A stretch of DNA of 64,000 bases from DATAWK01 sp036267255 (lineage in GTDB: Bacteria > Acidobacteriota > Terriglobia > Terriglobales > Acidobacteriaceae), in NCBI GenBank assembly GCA_036267255.1, contig DATAWK010000043.1, positions 1-64,000 of the forward strand, given 5' to 3'. The stretch's first letter is position 1. Each line of letters starts with the position of its first letter. A program made the position numbers and the translations under genes. Of the stretch, positions 23,896-31,969 are shown in pieces. The notes below the pieces were generated by a model, which saw nothing but the letters and a program-made list of their open reading frames with translations, did not search any database and was not told the origin of the DNA.

Positions 23896-25350
23896 ATGCA
23901 GATTCACATCCCCACGCCGCTTCGCCCCTTCGCGGGCAAGCAGGCCTCCGTCAACGTCTCCGCAACCACCGTCGGCAGCGCGCTTACTGCGCTCACCACG
24001 GAGTTCCCGGAGCTGCGCAAACATCTCTACACGGAAGAAGGCAAGCTGCGCGCCTTCGTCAATGTTTATCTGAATGACGAAGACATCCGCTATCTGGACC
24101 AGAAAGACAACACACCCGTCAAGGAATCCGATGCGTTGTCGATCATTCCTTCCATCGCCGGCGGCACCACGGCTGTGGAATCGGAACCTGTGGCGGCATT
24201 GCCTAAACTCTCTGTCGACGAGATGGCCCGCTACTCGCGTCATCTCATCCTGCCCGAGGTTGGCCTGGATGGCCAGCAAAAGCTCAAAGCCGCGCGCGTG
24301 CTCTGTATCGGCGCCGGGGGCCTGGGCGCACCGCTGACCATGTATCTGGCGGCGGCGGGCGTGGGCACGCTCGGCATTGTCGATTTCGATGTGGTCGAAG
24401 CCAGCAACCTGCATCGGCAGGTGATTCACGGCACCAGCGACGTCGGCAGGCCCAAGCTCGACTCCGCGGAAGACAGCCTGAAGGCTATCAACCCGAATGT
24501 CAAGATTGTGAAGTTTGAGACGCGCCTCAGCAGTCAGAATGCGCTGGAAATCTTCAAGGATTTTGATATCGTCGCCGACGGGACGGACAACTTTCCCACG
24601 CGCTATCTGGTCAACGACGCGTGCGTGCTTTCGGGCAAACCGAACGTCTATGCATCGATCTTCCGCTTTGAAGGCCAGGCCAGCGTCTTTGCCACGGAAG
24701 ACGGCCCATGCTATCGCTGCCTGTATCCCGAACCGCCGCCGCCCGGGCTGGTTCCATCGTGCGCGGAAGGCGGAGTGTTAGGCATTCTTCCCGGCCTGCT
24801 GGGCATTATTCAGGCAACCGAAGTCATCAAGCTGATTCTTGGACAGGGCGAACCGCTGGTTGGACGCTTATTGCTGGTCGATACGCTCGCCATGCGTTTC
24901 CGCGAGCTGAAGCTACGCAAAAATCCCGACTGCCCAGTCTGCGGCACGCATCCTACGGTGACCAAACTGATCGACTACGAACAGTTCTGCGGCATACCGC
25001 CCGCACCGGCGAAAAATGCAGCCGTCGTCAACGGCATTGCGCAGATGGAGCCGGTCGAGCTGAAACGCCGACTCGATGCGGGCGAAGATATCTATGTGCT
25101 CGACGTTCGCGAGCCGCATGAATTCGCCATCGCGCAGATCGGCGGTCATTTGATTCCGTTGAACGACCTGCCGCAGCGTGTCGGCGAACTCGATCCCAAC
25201 CGAGAGATTGTGGTGCATTGCAAGATGGGCGGACGCAGCCAGAAAGCATCGGAGTTTCTCGCGCAGGCTGGATTCAAGAATCTGCATAATCTGGCGGGTG
25301 GCATTCAGGCATGGTCCGAGACGGTCGATCCCAAAGTGCCGAAGTATTAA
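23896..25350 (+). CDS. Ubiquitin-like carrier / E1-like adenylyltransferase / rhodanese fusion
   Basis: A 484-residue three-domain protein. Residues 1-90 are a MoaD/ThiS/CysO-type beta-grasp domain ending in SIIPSIAGG, with the Gly-Gly at 89-90 internal. Residues 105-350 are a MoeB/ThiF adenylyltransferase: LPEVGLDGQQKLKAARV, the ATP loop GAGGLGAPLTMYLAAAGVG, ADGTDNFPTRYLVND, zinc cysteines C272/C275 and C346/C349, and PSCAEGGVLG. Residues 370-484 are a rhodanese with active-site Cys442 in VVHCKMGGRSQKA. The E1 domain would adenylate a carrier C-terminus and the rhodanese would supply sulfur to form a thiocarboxylate. The context points to cysteine synthesis; molybdopterin or thiamine sulfur transfer is the alternative. 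Confidence 0.9.
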   Translation: MQIHIPTPLRPFAGKQASVNVSATTVGSALTALTTEFPELRKHLYTEEGKLRAFVNVYLNDEDIRYLDQKDNTPVKESDALSIIPSIAGGTTAVESEPVAALPKLSVDEMARYSRHLILPEVGLDGQQKLKAARVLCIGAGGLGAPLTMYLAAAGVGTLGIVDFDVVEASNLHRQVIHGTSDVGRPKLDSAEDSLKAINPNVKIVKFETRLSSQNALEIFKDFDIVADGTDNFPTRYLVNDACVLSGKPNVYASIFRFEGQASVFATEDGPCYRCLYPEPPPPGLVPSCAEGGVLGILPGLLGIIQATEVIKLILGQGEPLVGRLLLVDTLAMRFRELKLRKNPDCPVCGTHPTVTKLIDYEQFCGIPPAPAKNAAVVNGIAQMEPVELKRRLDAGEDIYVLDVREPHEFAIAQIGGHLIPLNDLPQRVGELDPNREIVVHCKMGGRSQKASEFLAQAGFKNLHNLAGGIQAWSETVDPKVPKY

Positions 25351-25358
25351 ATTGAAAC

Positions 25359-25411
25359 GTGCCGCATCCTTCGCTGAATGCAAGCTGTGCGCTTGATGCA
25401 AGATGCGGCAC
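25359..25411. terminator. Long stem-loop between convergent genes
   Basis: GTGCCGCATC (25359-25368) pairs perfectly with GATGCGGCAC (25402-25411), enclosing 33 bases that contain an inner CAAGC/GCTTG hairpin. It fills the whole gap between the rhodanese fusion stop and the GT87 stop. No T-tract follows, so a terminator or mRNA 3'-end structure is likely but not proven. Confidence 0.5.
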
Positions 25412-26647
25412 TCAAATCTCCCACTCTTTCTTCCAATGCACGGAATCGCGCAGCTTCCAGGTTGCGGCAATCAATCCAGCCAGCAACACAAAGCTGACGA
25501 TCACCACGGCGGGCCAAAACTCCCAGCGCCGGATGTGCACCAGCCGCTCGACATACCAGAAATAGCCCAGCAACAGCAGCAGTCCATTCCGCGTACGGCT
25601 GCGTTCGGCCTTCAACGCCACGGCCAGGCAAAACACCAATAGCAGAAAATCATAAATCTGATGCTTGAAACAGAGCAGGCTTGCCGCCGTCAGGCAGGCG
25701 ATCAGGATGCGACTGTCGACATTCTTGCCGTGCCGAAACAAAGAAACGGCAATCGCGCAGGCCAGCAGAATTCCGCAGGCATAGGGGAGATATTCCAGCC
25801 AGCCTGCTTGAATGGAAACATAAAAGGCATCGGGAACCGTGCGAAATAACGGTGGACGCCGCAGAACCACTTCGCCGATGGCCATGATATTGGCGAGTCC
25901 CGGCGACACATTGTTTGTCGAGGCGCGGAATGGTTCCAGCAGCAGCACCCTTGCTGGAGTATTGAGCCATTGATCGATGAATAGAAATCCCACCAGCGGC
26001 GGCAGCAGCGAGTAGAACAATACCCGCCAGCGTCTGCGCAGCAACAGGAAAACCGCCAGCACCGGCGGAACGCTGTATTTGGTGTACGCCAGGCCGAGCA
26101 ACAGTCCTCGCCCACGGGAGGAATCCACGACAGCCCACAGCGCCAGGCACGCCAGCACCAGTGCGGTGATTTGCCCATTGCCCAGAACCACGCGGAACGG
26201 TGTACCGGTCAACACCAGTACTGTGAATAACCACGCCTTGCGACCTTCCAGCTCATACAGGCGCACGACGCACCCGCAGGTCAGCAGCACCAGCGCCAGA
26301 TTGATTGCGGCCCACAACAGCTTGGCCGGCGTGTACGGCAGATAGCCGAAGGGCAGCATCAGCACATACAGCTCATGCAGATAGTTCGGCACCTGGTTCA
26401 GCAGGATGCGATGCTGCGGATCTCCGGCCAGATACACGGCCCACGGGTCTATATGCCGCGTCAGCAGCCGGGCAGGACTCCATTGGAAATCCAGCGAATG
26501 CAGCATGCTGTTACGGATGCCATCCGCAACGGAGACCAGCGCCAGCAGCGTGCCCAGCCATAGAACAGGCCGCGCCAGCAGCAGATCCAATACGGGGTCG
26601 TCTGCACGCACCGTATGCCGCTCCGTTGGTTTTTGGGAAGCTTGCAT
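25412..26647 (-). CDS. Polytopic membrane glycosyltransferase, GT87/DUF2029-like
   Basis: A 411-residue protein with around ten hydrophobic segments. VPNYLHELYVLMLPFGYLPY, LGNGQITALVLACLALWAV, GLAYTKYSVPPVLAVFLLL and STNNVSPGLANI are reminiscent of DUF2029/GT87 polyprenol-phosphate-mannose-dependent transferases, which add sugars on the outer face of the inner membrane. ATG 26647 follows GAG at six bases; a GTG at 26680 lacks a ribosome site. It is 56 bases downstream of a radical SAM gene on the same strand, so the two are probably an operon. Sugar and acceptor are unknown. Confidence 0.75.
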   Translation of the reverse strand: MQASQKPTERHTVRADDPVLDLLLARPVLWLGTLLALVSVADGIRNSMLHSLDFQWSPARLLTRHIDPWAVYLAGDPQHRILLNQVPNYLHELYVLMLPFGYLPYTPAKLLWAAINLALVLLTCGCVVRLYELEGRKAWLFTVLVLTGTPFRVVLGNGQITALVLACLALWAVVDSSRGRGLLLGLAYTKYSVPPVLAVFLLLRRRWRVLFYSLLPPLVGFLFIDQWLNTPARVLLLEPFRASTNNVSPGLANIMAIGEVVLRRPPLFRTVPDAFYVSIQAGWLEYLPYACGILLACAIAVSLFRHGKNVDSRILIACLTAASLLCFKHQIYDFLLLVFCLAVALKAERSRTRNGLLLLLGYFWYVERLVHIRRWEFWPAVVIVSFVLLAGLIAATWKLRDSVHWKKEWEI

Positions 26648-26703
26648 CCGTACTCGTCTCTGCAATAAAAACCCTTGCACCGAGTGTACGGAAGCCGAGC
26701 GCT

Positions 26704-27756
26704 TCAGGAGAGCTGAATCTTTACCAGGTCTGTCAGATTGTCCTGCGCGCTACCCTGCGGCATGCCCGGAGAAATCTCCGAGGTTTGCGGCGCGCGCCAG
26801 TGGTCGATATAGGAGACCTGATGCACGCAGGAGATGGTGCAGTTCGGTGCGCAGGTCTTCTGCGTGTAGAACTCGCGCACCACATCGGCGCGGCGATATT
26901 CGGCAATCGGGATGCCGGGCCAGCCGCGCTGCTGCGAGCAATAATGTACCAGCCCGTTCTCGCAGATGTAGAGATAGCGCGCTCCGGCGCGGCAGCGCCA
27001 GTCATTCGGCTTGCCCTTGGCAATGGCTTCCTGAAAATGATTGAAGCGCGAATAGTGCCGCTTGCTCAGGTTGCGCACCTGGGTAAAGATGGCATACTCG
27101 TCATCGTCGATCGGCTTCAGTTGTCCGTCGCCGTCGTGAATGATGCCGATGGTCGAAGTAAATCCCAGCGCCTGCGCGCGTTTCGCAATCACCAGCGCGT
27201 CTTCCGGATGAACAATGCCTCCGCCCACCACGGAATTGATGTTCACGTGAAAATCGGCGTGCTCGGCCAGCATCTGTAATTTTTTGTCGAGCACCTTCAG
27301 ACTCTTCTTCGACACTTCATCGGGCTGCACATTGTCGATCGAAATCTGCATGTGGTCCAGGCCGGCGCGGTTCAGCCTCTGGATGCGGTCCGGCATCAGC
27401 AGATAGCCGTTGGTAATCATCCCGGCGATGCGGCCATGATGGCGAATGCGCGCGATGATGGCGTCCAGCTCCGGGTGCAACAGCGGCTCACCGCCGGAGA
27501 TAGTGATGACGCTGGTTCCCAGCCGGGCCAATTCGTCGATGCGGCGCAGCATCTCCGGCAACGGCACCGGATCGGAGACTTCATCGTATTCATTGCAATA
27601 GGTGCAGGACAGATTGCACCGCCGCATGGGCACAATGTGCGCCATGTAGGGGTGGCTGGTCGAGGCCACGGCGTGGGCAATGGACGCCAGCTCGCGAACT
27701 CTGCGGGTAGCAGACTTCCAACGGCGGCGCAGAGTCGATGGGGATGCGGTGCTCAT
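26704..27756 (-). CDS. Radical SAM protein with C-terminal cysteine cluster
   Basis: A 350-residue radical SAM enzyme. The [4Fe-4S] motif is MRRCNLSCTYCNEYD (CxxxCxxC), followed by the SAM segment ITISGGEPLLHPEL and DHMQISIDNVQPDEV. The C-terminal third has clustered cysteines (DWRCRAGARYLYICENG, VHYCSQQ, KTCAPNCTISCVHQ) like a SPASM or twitch auxiliary cluster domain. Reaction unknown; HpnH-like lipid modification and peptide or protein maturation are options. It is the upstream partner of the GT87-like gene, hinting at modification of a membrane lipid or glycan. It is divergent from the peroxiredoxin gene. Confidence 0.85.
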   Translation of the reverse strand: MSTASPSTLRRRWKSATRRVRELASIAHAVASTSHPYMAHIVPMRRCNLSCTYCNEYDEVSDPVPLPEMLRRIDELARLGTSVITISGGEPLLHPELDAIIARIRHHGRIAGMITNGYLLMPDRIQRLNRAGLDHMQISIDNVQPDEVSKKSLKVLDKKLQMLAEHADFHVNINSVVGGGIVHPEDALVIAKRAQALGFTSTIGIIHDGDGQLKPIDDDEYAIFTQVRNLSKRHYSRFNHFQEAIAKGKPNDWRCRAGARYLYICENGLVHYCSQQRGWPGIPIAEYRRADVVREFYTQKTCAPNCTISCVHQVSYIDHWRAPQTSEISPGMPQGSAQDNLTDLVKIQLS

Positions 27757-27915
27757 GGGGCTATTACTATTGAATCACATACAGGGCCCATCGGGGCGAA
27801 AGTCGCAGAGCTTGAAGCGAGTCGATATGGCCCCAAATCCCTGATATCGTGTTGCTGGATTGTTTTAAGACACGGTAATCGTGATCGCAGCATCCAAACA
27901 AAAACGGAGAATACC

Positions 27916-28383
27916 ATGCCATCCATTTTGCCTGCCGGAACGTCGGCGCCGGAGTTCCGCCTCCCCGTCACACACGATCAGAAACTTTCACTCAGCGAAC
28001 TGCGTGGAAATCCTGTCATCCTGGCGTTTTACCCTGCGGACTGGAGCCCGGTCTGCGGTGATCAAATGGCCCTCTACAACGAAATTCTTCCTGAGTTTCA
28101 GAAGTATGGCGCAGAGCTATTGGGAATTTCGGTCGACGGCGTGTGGTGCCATGAAGCTTTTGCGAAAGATCGGAATCTTCATTTTCCCCTGCTTGCGGAC
28201 TTTGAGCCAAAGGGCGAGATTGCCCGGGCCTACGGCGCGTACCGGAAAGACGATGGCATATCGGAACGAGCGCTGTTTGTGATCGACAGGAACGGAATCA
28301 TCGCATGGAGCTATTGCTCACCGATTGGCGTCAATCCCGGAGCCGACGGAATTCTGCAGGCGTTGGACGAGTTGCCAAAATAG
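27916..28383 (+). CDS. Peroxiredoxin (AhpC/TSA family)
   Basis: A 155-residue thiol peroxidase without signal peptide, therefore cytoplasmic. APEFRLPVTHDQKLSLSELR and the peroxidatic motif YPADWSPVCGDQ identify it; a second Cys in WCHEAF and one in WSYCSPIG are candidates for resolving. Start ATG 27916 with GGAG seven bases upstream. The DsbA-fold protein begins eleven bases after the stop with AGGAGG overlapping the peroxiredoxin stop, so the two are co-translated and may form a reductant pair. Confidence 0.92.
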   Translation: MPSILPAGTSAPEFRLPVTHDQKLSLSELRGNPVILAFYPADWSPVCGDQMALYNEILPEFQKYGAELLGISVDGVWCHEAFAKDRNLHFPLLADFEPKGEIARAYGAYRKDDGISERALFVIDRNGIIAWSYCSPIGVNPGADGILQALDELPK

Positions 28384-28393
28384 GAGGCGTTCA

Positions 28394-28930
28394 TTGACGA
28401 CACTCAAGGTACCGATCGGTCCAGAGGACCACATTCAGGGCGACGACCAGGCAGGATGCACACTGGTGGAGTATGGCGATTATGAATGTCCGCATTGTGG
28501 ACGCGCCCATGCCATTGTGAAACGTGTTCAGAAGCATTTCGCGAAGCGTTTGCGTTTTGTATTCCGGAATTTTCCGTTGAATCAGATTCATCCCGATGCA
28601 GAGATGGCTGCGGAGTCTGCCGAGTTTGCCGGCGCCCATGGGAAGTTCTGGGAAATGCATGATCTGCTATTTGAAAATCAGGATCGTCTGGGAGCCGCGC
28701 TGTTGCAGGAACTGGCGAAGAAATTAAATCTTCCGTTTGCAGACCTGCAGAAAGCTCTGGAACAAGGGACCTACAGGGATCGAGTACGCGCAGATTTTTC
28801 CGGCGGGGTACGCAGCGGGGTCAACGGCACACCAACGTTCTTCATCAACGGCCAGCGTCATGATGGCCCCTTCGAGTACGCAGATCTGGTCGAGGTCATC
28901 GAACAGGCACTCGCTACATCTCACACGTGA
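28394..28930 (+). CDS. DsbA-family thioredoxin-fold protein
   Basis: A 178-residue cytoplasmic thioredoxin-fold protein (Thioredoxin_4/DsbA-like) with active site YECPHCGRAH near residue 31 and the cis-Pro segment GVNGTPTFFING. The start is TTG 28394, decided by AGGAGG at 28382-28387; no in-frame ATG upstream makes sense. No signal peptide is present, which is unlike periplasmic DsbA. Coupling to the peroxiredoxin gene suggests that it reduces that enzyme or handles peroxide-derived disulfides. Confidence 0.9.
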   Translation: MTTLKVPIGPEDHIQGDDQAGCTLVEYGDYECPHCGRAHAIVKRVQKHFAKRLRFVFRNFPLNQIHPDAEMAAESAEFAGAHGKFWEMHDLLFENQDRLGAALLQELAKKLNLPFADLQKALEQGTYRDRVRADFSGGVRSGVNGTPTFFINGQRHDGPFEYADLVEVIEQALATSHT

Positions 28931-28988
28931 GATGCCGCGTTCGCACGGTGAGCGTTCGCAGGATGCCGACTTCGGTTGTCAGCTTTTT

Positions 28989-29939
28989 TTACTTCGTATC
29001 GTGCACGGACATGGTCAGCGTCATCTGCTGCTTGTCACGCTGAACCTGCAACAGGAGCAGGCTGTTGCGGTTTTCGTGGATCACATGCTGCCATTTGCTG
29101 CGGGAGACCATCGGCACATCGTCCACCTTCAACACAATATCTCCGGCACGGATGCCCGCGCGCGACCCGGGACTATTGAGGTCCACGCTTTTCACCAGCA
29201 GTCCCGCGCCATTTTTCACGCCAAAATATTGCGCCAGCTGTGGGCCGAGAATGTCCAACTCCACGCCGGTATACAAGGCGTTGGTTCCGGGAATCAGACT
29301 CATTAACACGCCGTTGGAGCCAAAAGCTTTGCCGAACTCCGACGATGCCTCTCCCAGAAAGCTCATCTCCGCAGGTGTTGTCTGCTGTGGTGGCGGTGGC
29401 GGCTGCGCCAGCGGCCCGATGACGGCATCCTGAGAGATGTCGGCATCCTGGGAGGGGTCGGGCACGGTGTAGTGTTGCGACCACGCTCGCTCTTCGACAG
29501 CTTTACGATCCGCCAGCTGTACGCTCTTGCGGAAGGTCTGGCCATCGCGCAGGATCGTCAGTTCCACAGTCTGGCCGACGGTCGCCTTTTTCAACATGCT
29601 GCGGAGTTGTGCGGCATTCTGCGCCGGCTGGCCGTTCATCTCTATCACAACATCCTGCGCGCGCAAACCAGCCTGCCCGGCGGGCGCGTCATGGTCCACT
29701 GCGGCAATTGCCACTCCCTGTTTGCCCTGTAGATGAAACGTGGATCGCTGCTGTGCTGTCAGGTCTTCAAAGTCCACACCGAGATAGCCGACTCTGTCAT
29801 GGTGAAAATAGACAGCCACCACCGAACTGGACGCCGGGGGCGGTCCACCGCCCAAAGCTTTTGCACCGCTTGAAGCAACCAACGTCGTACTGGCCAAAAT
29901 AATGGTGGCGCGGAATATTTTATTTTTCATTGCTCTCAT
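28989..29939 (-). CDS. Exported protein with two PDZ domains and no protease domain
   Basis: A 316-residue protein with a signal peptide (ATIILASTTLVASSGAKA, cut near residue 27), PDZ1 (about 45-135, YLGVDFEDL, GVAIAAVDHDAPAGQAGL, DVVIEMNGQP), a Pro/Gln linker (LAQPPPPPQQTTP) and PDZ2 (about 225-310, YTGVELDILG, GLLVKSVDLNSPGSRAGI, DIVLKVDDVPM). PDZ domains bind exposed C-termini; HtrA and RseP proteins carry them, but no trypsin-like or M50 domain exists here. It is the third gene of the sigma factor operon, after sigma and anti-sigma, and may sense misfolded envelope proteins for that system. Confidence 0.82.
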   Translation of the reverse strand: MRAMKNKIFRATIILASTTLVASSGAKALGGGPPPASSSVVAVYFHHDRVGYLGVDFEDLTAQQRSTFHLQGKQGVAIAAVDHDAPAGQAGLRAQDVVIEMNGQPAQNAAQLRSMLKKATVGQTVELTILRDGQTFRKSVQLADRKAVEERAWSQHYTVPDPSQDADISQDAVIGPLAQPPPPPQQTTPAEMSFLGEASSEFGKAFGSNGVLMSLIPGTNALYTGVELDILGPQLAQYFGVKNGAGLLVKSVDLNSPGSRAGIRAGDIVLKVDDVPMVSRSKWQHVIHENRNSLLLLQVQRDKQQMTLTMSVHDTK

Positions 29940-30045
29940 GTGCTTTCCGCAAGCATGCTGCTCATACATTCGTTTTGTAAATCAGTTGGAAATCCAGCAA
30001 GCTCCTTTTGCCGCGTTCCTGTTCATAACGATCCGCAAGGACCCG

Positions 30046-31008
30046 CTACTGCGTGACCGGCATGGCCTGCAGCGCCTGCTCCGATGCCAGCCGGATGGAC
30101 GCATTCTGGTCCTGATGCGCCAAAGTCTGCAACACCACACGCACGCTGCTGTCGGCCTGCACCGGCTGCAACATGTGGATGGCCGCGCTGCGCACCTGCA
30201 TGCTGGGATCATGCAGCAGAGACTCCAGAATGGCATCGCGCACATGCGTGTCTTCGGCAACGTACGGCTCCAGACCATCCAGCGCCTTGGCGCGCACACT
30301 GGCGTCGCGATCATAGCGCAAAGCCACCATCAACGCCGTACGCACGGGTTCGCCATCGCAGAAATGTCCGGCCTGGCACTGCGCCGCCAGCAGATTTACG
30401 GAATCATCCTGCACGGTCGGGTCCATTTCATTGTGCGTCGCCATCAGCAGCAGCTTCTGCACTTCCGGATCGTCCATCGAGCCTTCCACCGTCTCGGGAA
30501 CAATCTGGTTGTAATGCACCTCCACCATGTTCGTGTCCGGGTGCTGCACAATTCCGCTGACGTTGAAAACCTGCGGCGCCGGCGTGATGGTTGTATGCGC
30601 TGCGCTGGTAAGGACGGTTGGCCGCAACGGCACCTGCTGCTTCCAGGCGTGTCCCGCGAGCCCTCCCACAAGAAAGCCAACCGCGGCCAGGCCAGCCGCT
30701 ACGGCAGGCGCGGCGCGCAACTGGGCAATAAATCCGTAGATGGAGGTCTGCACGCGCATCCCTACCGTGGGTGGAGGCAGTTGATCGAGCGCATCTTCCA
30801 GACGAATCCGGCTCTGGGCCAGCAGGTTGGCAGACGGCTCCTCTACCGGAACCAGGGACATGGCGTGGCGCAGGGCCTGGTAGACCTGCAACTCATTCCG
30901 GCAGCTCTCGCAGGAAAGGACGTGCAGTTCCAGTTCGTGACATGCTTCGTCTCCCAGTTCCCCGTAGACATAATGAATAATGTGTTGCTGTGCTAAATCA
31001 CACTTCAT
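30046..31008 (-). CDS. Membrane anti-sigma factor with zinc finger and periplasmic HEAT repeats
   Basis: A 320-residue protein. The N-terminus has the anti-sigma zinc finger H29-x3-C33-x2-C36 (LHVLSCESCRNEL). One membrane helix lies at about 97-120 (APAVAAGLAAVGFLVGGLAG). The C-terminal half (about 160-320) is made of HEAT-like helical repeats such as VRTALMVALRYDRDASVRAK, ILESLLHDPSMQVRSAAIHM and VVLQTLAHQDQNASIRLASE. The predicted topology puts the zinc finger in the cytoplasm on the sigma factor and the repeats in the periplasm. Start ATG 31008 has AGGAGAAGG upstream. It follows the ECF sigma gene directly. Confidence 0.88.
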   Translation of the reverse strand: MKCDLAQQHIIHYVYGELGDEACHELELHVLSCESCRNELQVYQALRHAMSLVPVEEPSANLLAQSRIRLEDALDQLPPPTVGMRVQTSIYGFIAQLRAAPAVAAGLAAVGFLVGGLAGHAWKQQVPLRPTVLTSAAHTTITPAPQVFNVSGIVQHPDTNMVEVHYNQIVPETVEGSMDDPEVQKLLLMATHNEMDPTVQDDSVNLLAAQCQAGHFCDGEPVRTALMVALRYDRDASVRAKALDGLEPYVAEDTHVRDAILESLLHDPSMQVRSAAIHMLQPVQADSSVRVVLQTLAHQDQNASIRLASEQALQAMPVTQ

Positions 31009-31080
31009 GGCCTTCTCCTGAAAATAACCAGTGTTGCCGTTGACTCGTGGTGCATTCATCTTTGAAATCTCTGTAAATCC

Positions 31081-31767
31081 CTACCGCAAATCCGACAGTT
31101 GCGTGCGCAACTTGCGGGTTGCACGGAACAGCGTATTCTTCGCTGTTTCTTCCGTAGTGTTCAACATTTCGCCAATGGTCCGCAGCCGCAGACCATGGTA
31201 ATGCTTCAGTTCAAATACCATCCGTTCGCGCGGCGTCAGCTTGTCCAGCGCATCATGGATGCGATCGCCCAACCGCAGCCGTTCCAATTCCCGATCAGGA
31301 TTGGCCATGGCGCGCGTGTCGGAGACATTGCTGAGCAGGTCATGTTCTTCGCCCGCAGCATCCACAATTACCGCTGCATCTTCGCGGCGTGTTTTTCTGC
31401 GACGTAATAGATCTAAGCAAAGGTTCGTGACGATGCGGTAAATCCACGTGTAAAAGGAGCATTCAAAGCGAAAACTGCCCAGGTGCCGATAGGCCTTCAA
31501 AAAGGCCTCCTGGTGAATGTCCTGGGCGTCCTGCTCGGACCCGGTCAGATGCAGCGCCAGGCGCAGCACGGCATGATCGTATCTACGAACCAATGCCTCA
31601 AAGGCCGCACGCGACCCCTTCTGCGCTTCGCTGATCAGCTCCGCGTCCTGTACCCGTGCTGGAACGTCCGTCGACACTCTTGTTTTGGATTGTAAGCCGG
31701 TTTGAGAAGCAAAACGGCGCGTGGGGGGTGGCGATTTCAAACGCAGTACATCGGTCGGCATGGTCAT
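31081..31767 (-). CDS. ECF-type RNA polymerase sigma factor
   Basis: A 228-residue sigma-70 family regulator. Region 2 is AFEALVRRYDHAVLRLALHL, DAQDIHQEAFLKAYRHLGSF and FYTWIYRIVTNLCLDLLRRR; region 4 is LTPRERMVFELKHYHGLRLR with TIGEMLNTTEETAKNTLFRA. Regions 1 and 3 are missing, as in ECF sigmas. I use ATG 31767, which has AGGA at seven bases, and not the longer frames to 31935. The N-terminal 45 residues are a low-complexity extension. It heads an operon with its anti-sigma factor and the double-PDZ protein; the inducing signal is unknown but probably comes from the envelope. Confidence 0.92.
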   Translation of the reverse strand: MTMPTDVLRLKSPPPTRRFASQTGLQSKTRVSTDVPARVQDAELISEAQKGSRAAFEALVRRYDHAVLRLALHLTGSEQDAQDIHQEAFLKAYRHLGSFRFECSFYTWIYRIVTNLCLDLLRRRKTRREDAAVIVDAAGEEHDLLSNVSDTRAMANPDRELERLRLGDRIHDALDKLTPRERMVFELKHYHGLRLRTIGEMLNTTEETAKNTLFRATRKLRTQLSDLR

Positions 31768-31969
31768 TCCCTGTTCCTGTCTCTGATCCATCCGGAGAAA
31801 TCCTCCACTGGAATGACGATGGCTACGATGAAACGTAAGCGAAAACACTGGTTTACGAGCATCGGCGCTGTTTGCCGCCATGCCCTGCACACGGGCGACG
31901 GCATGCTTTCTCAAACTTCGCTGGATCCCAACCAATCTTCGTTAGACTGGAAGCACAGGCACCCTACCA

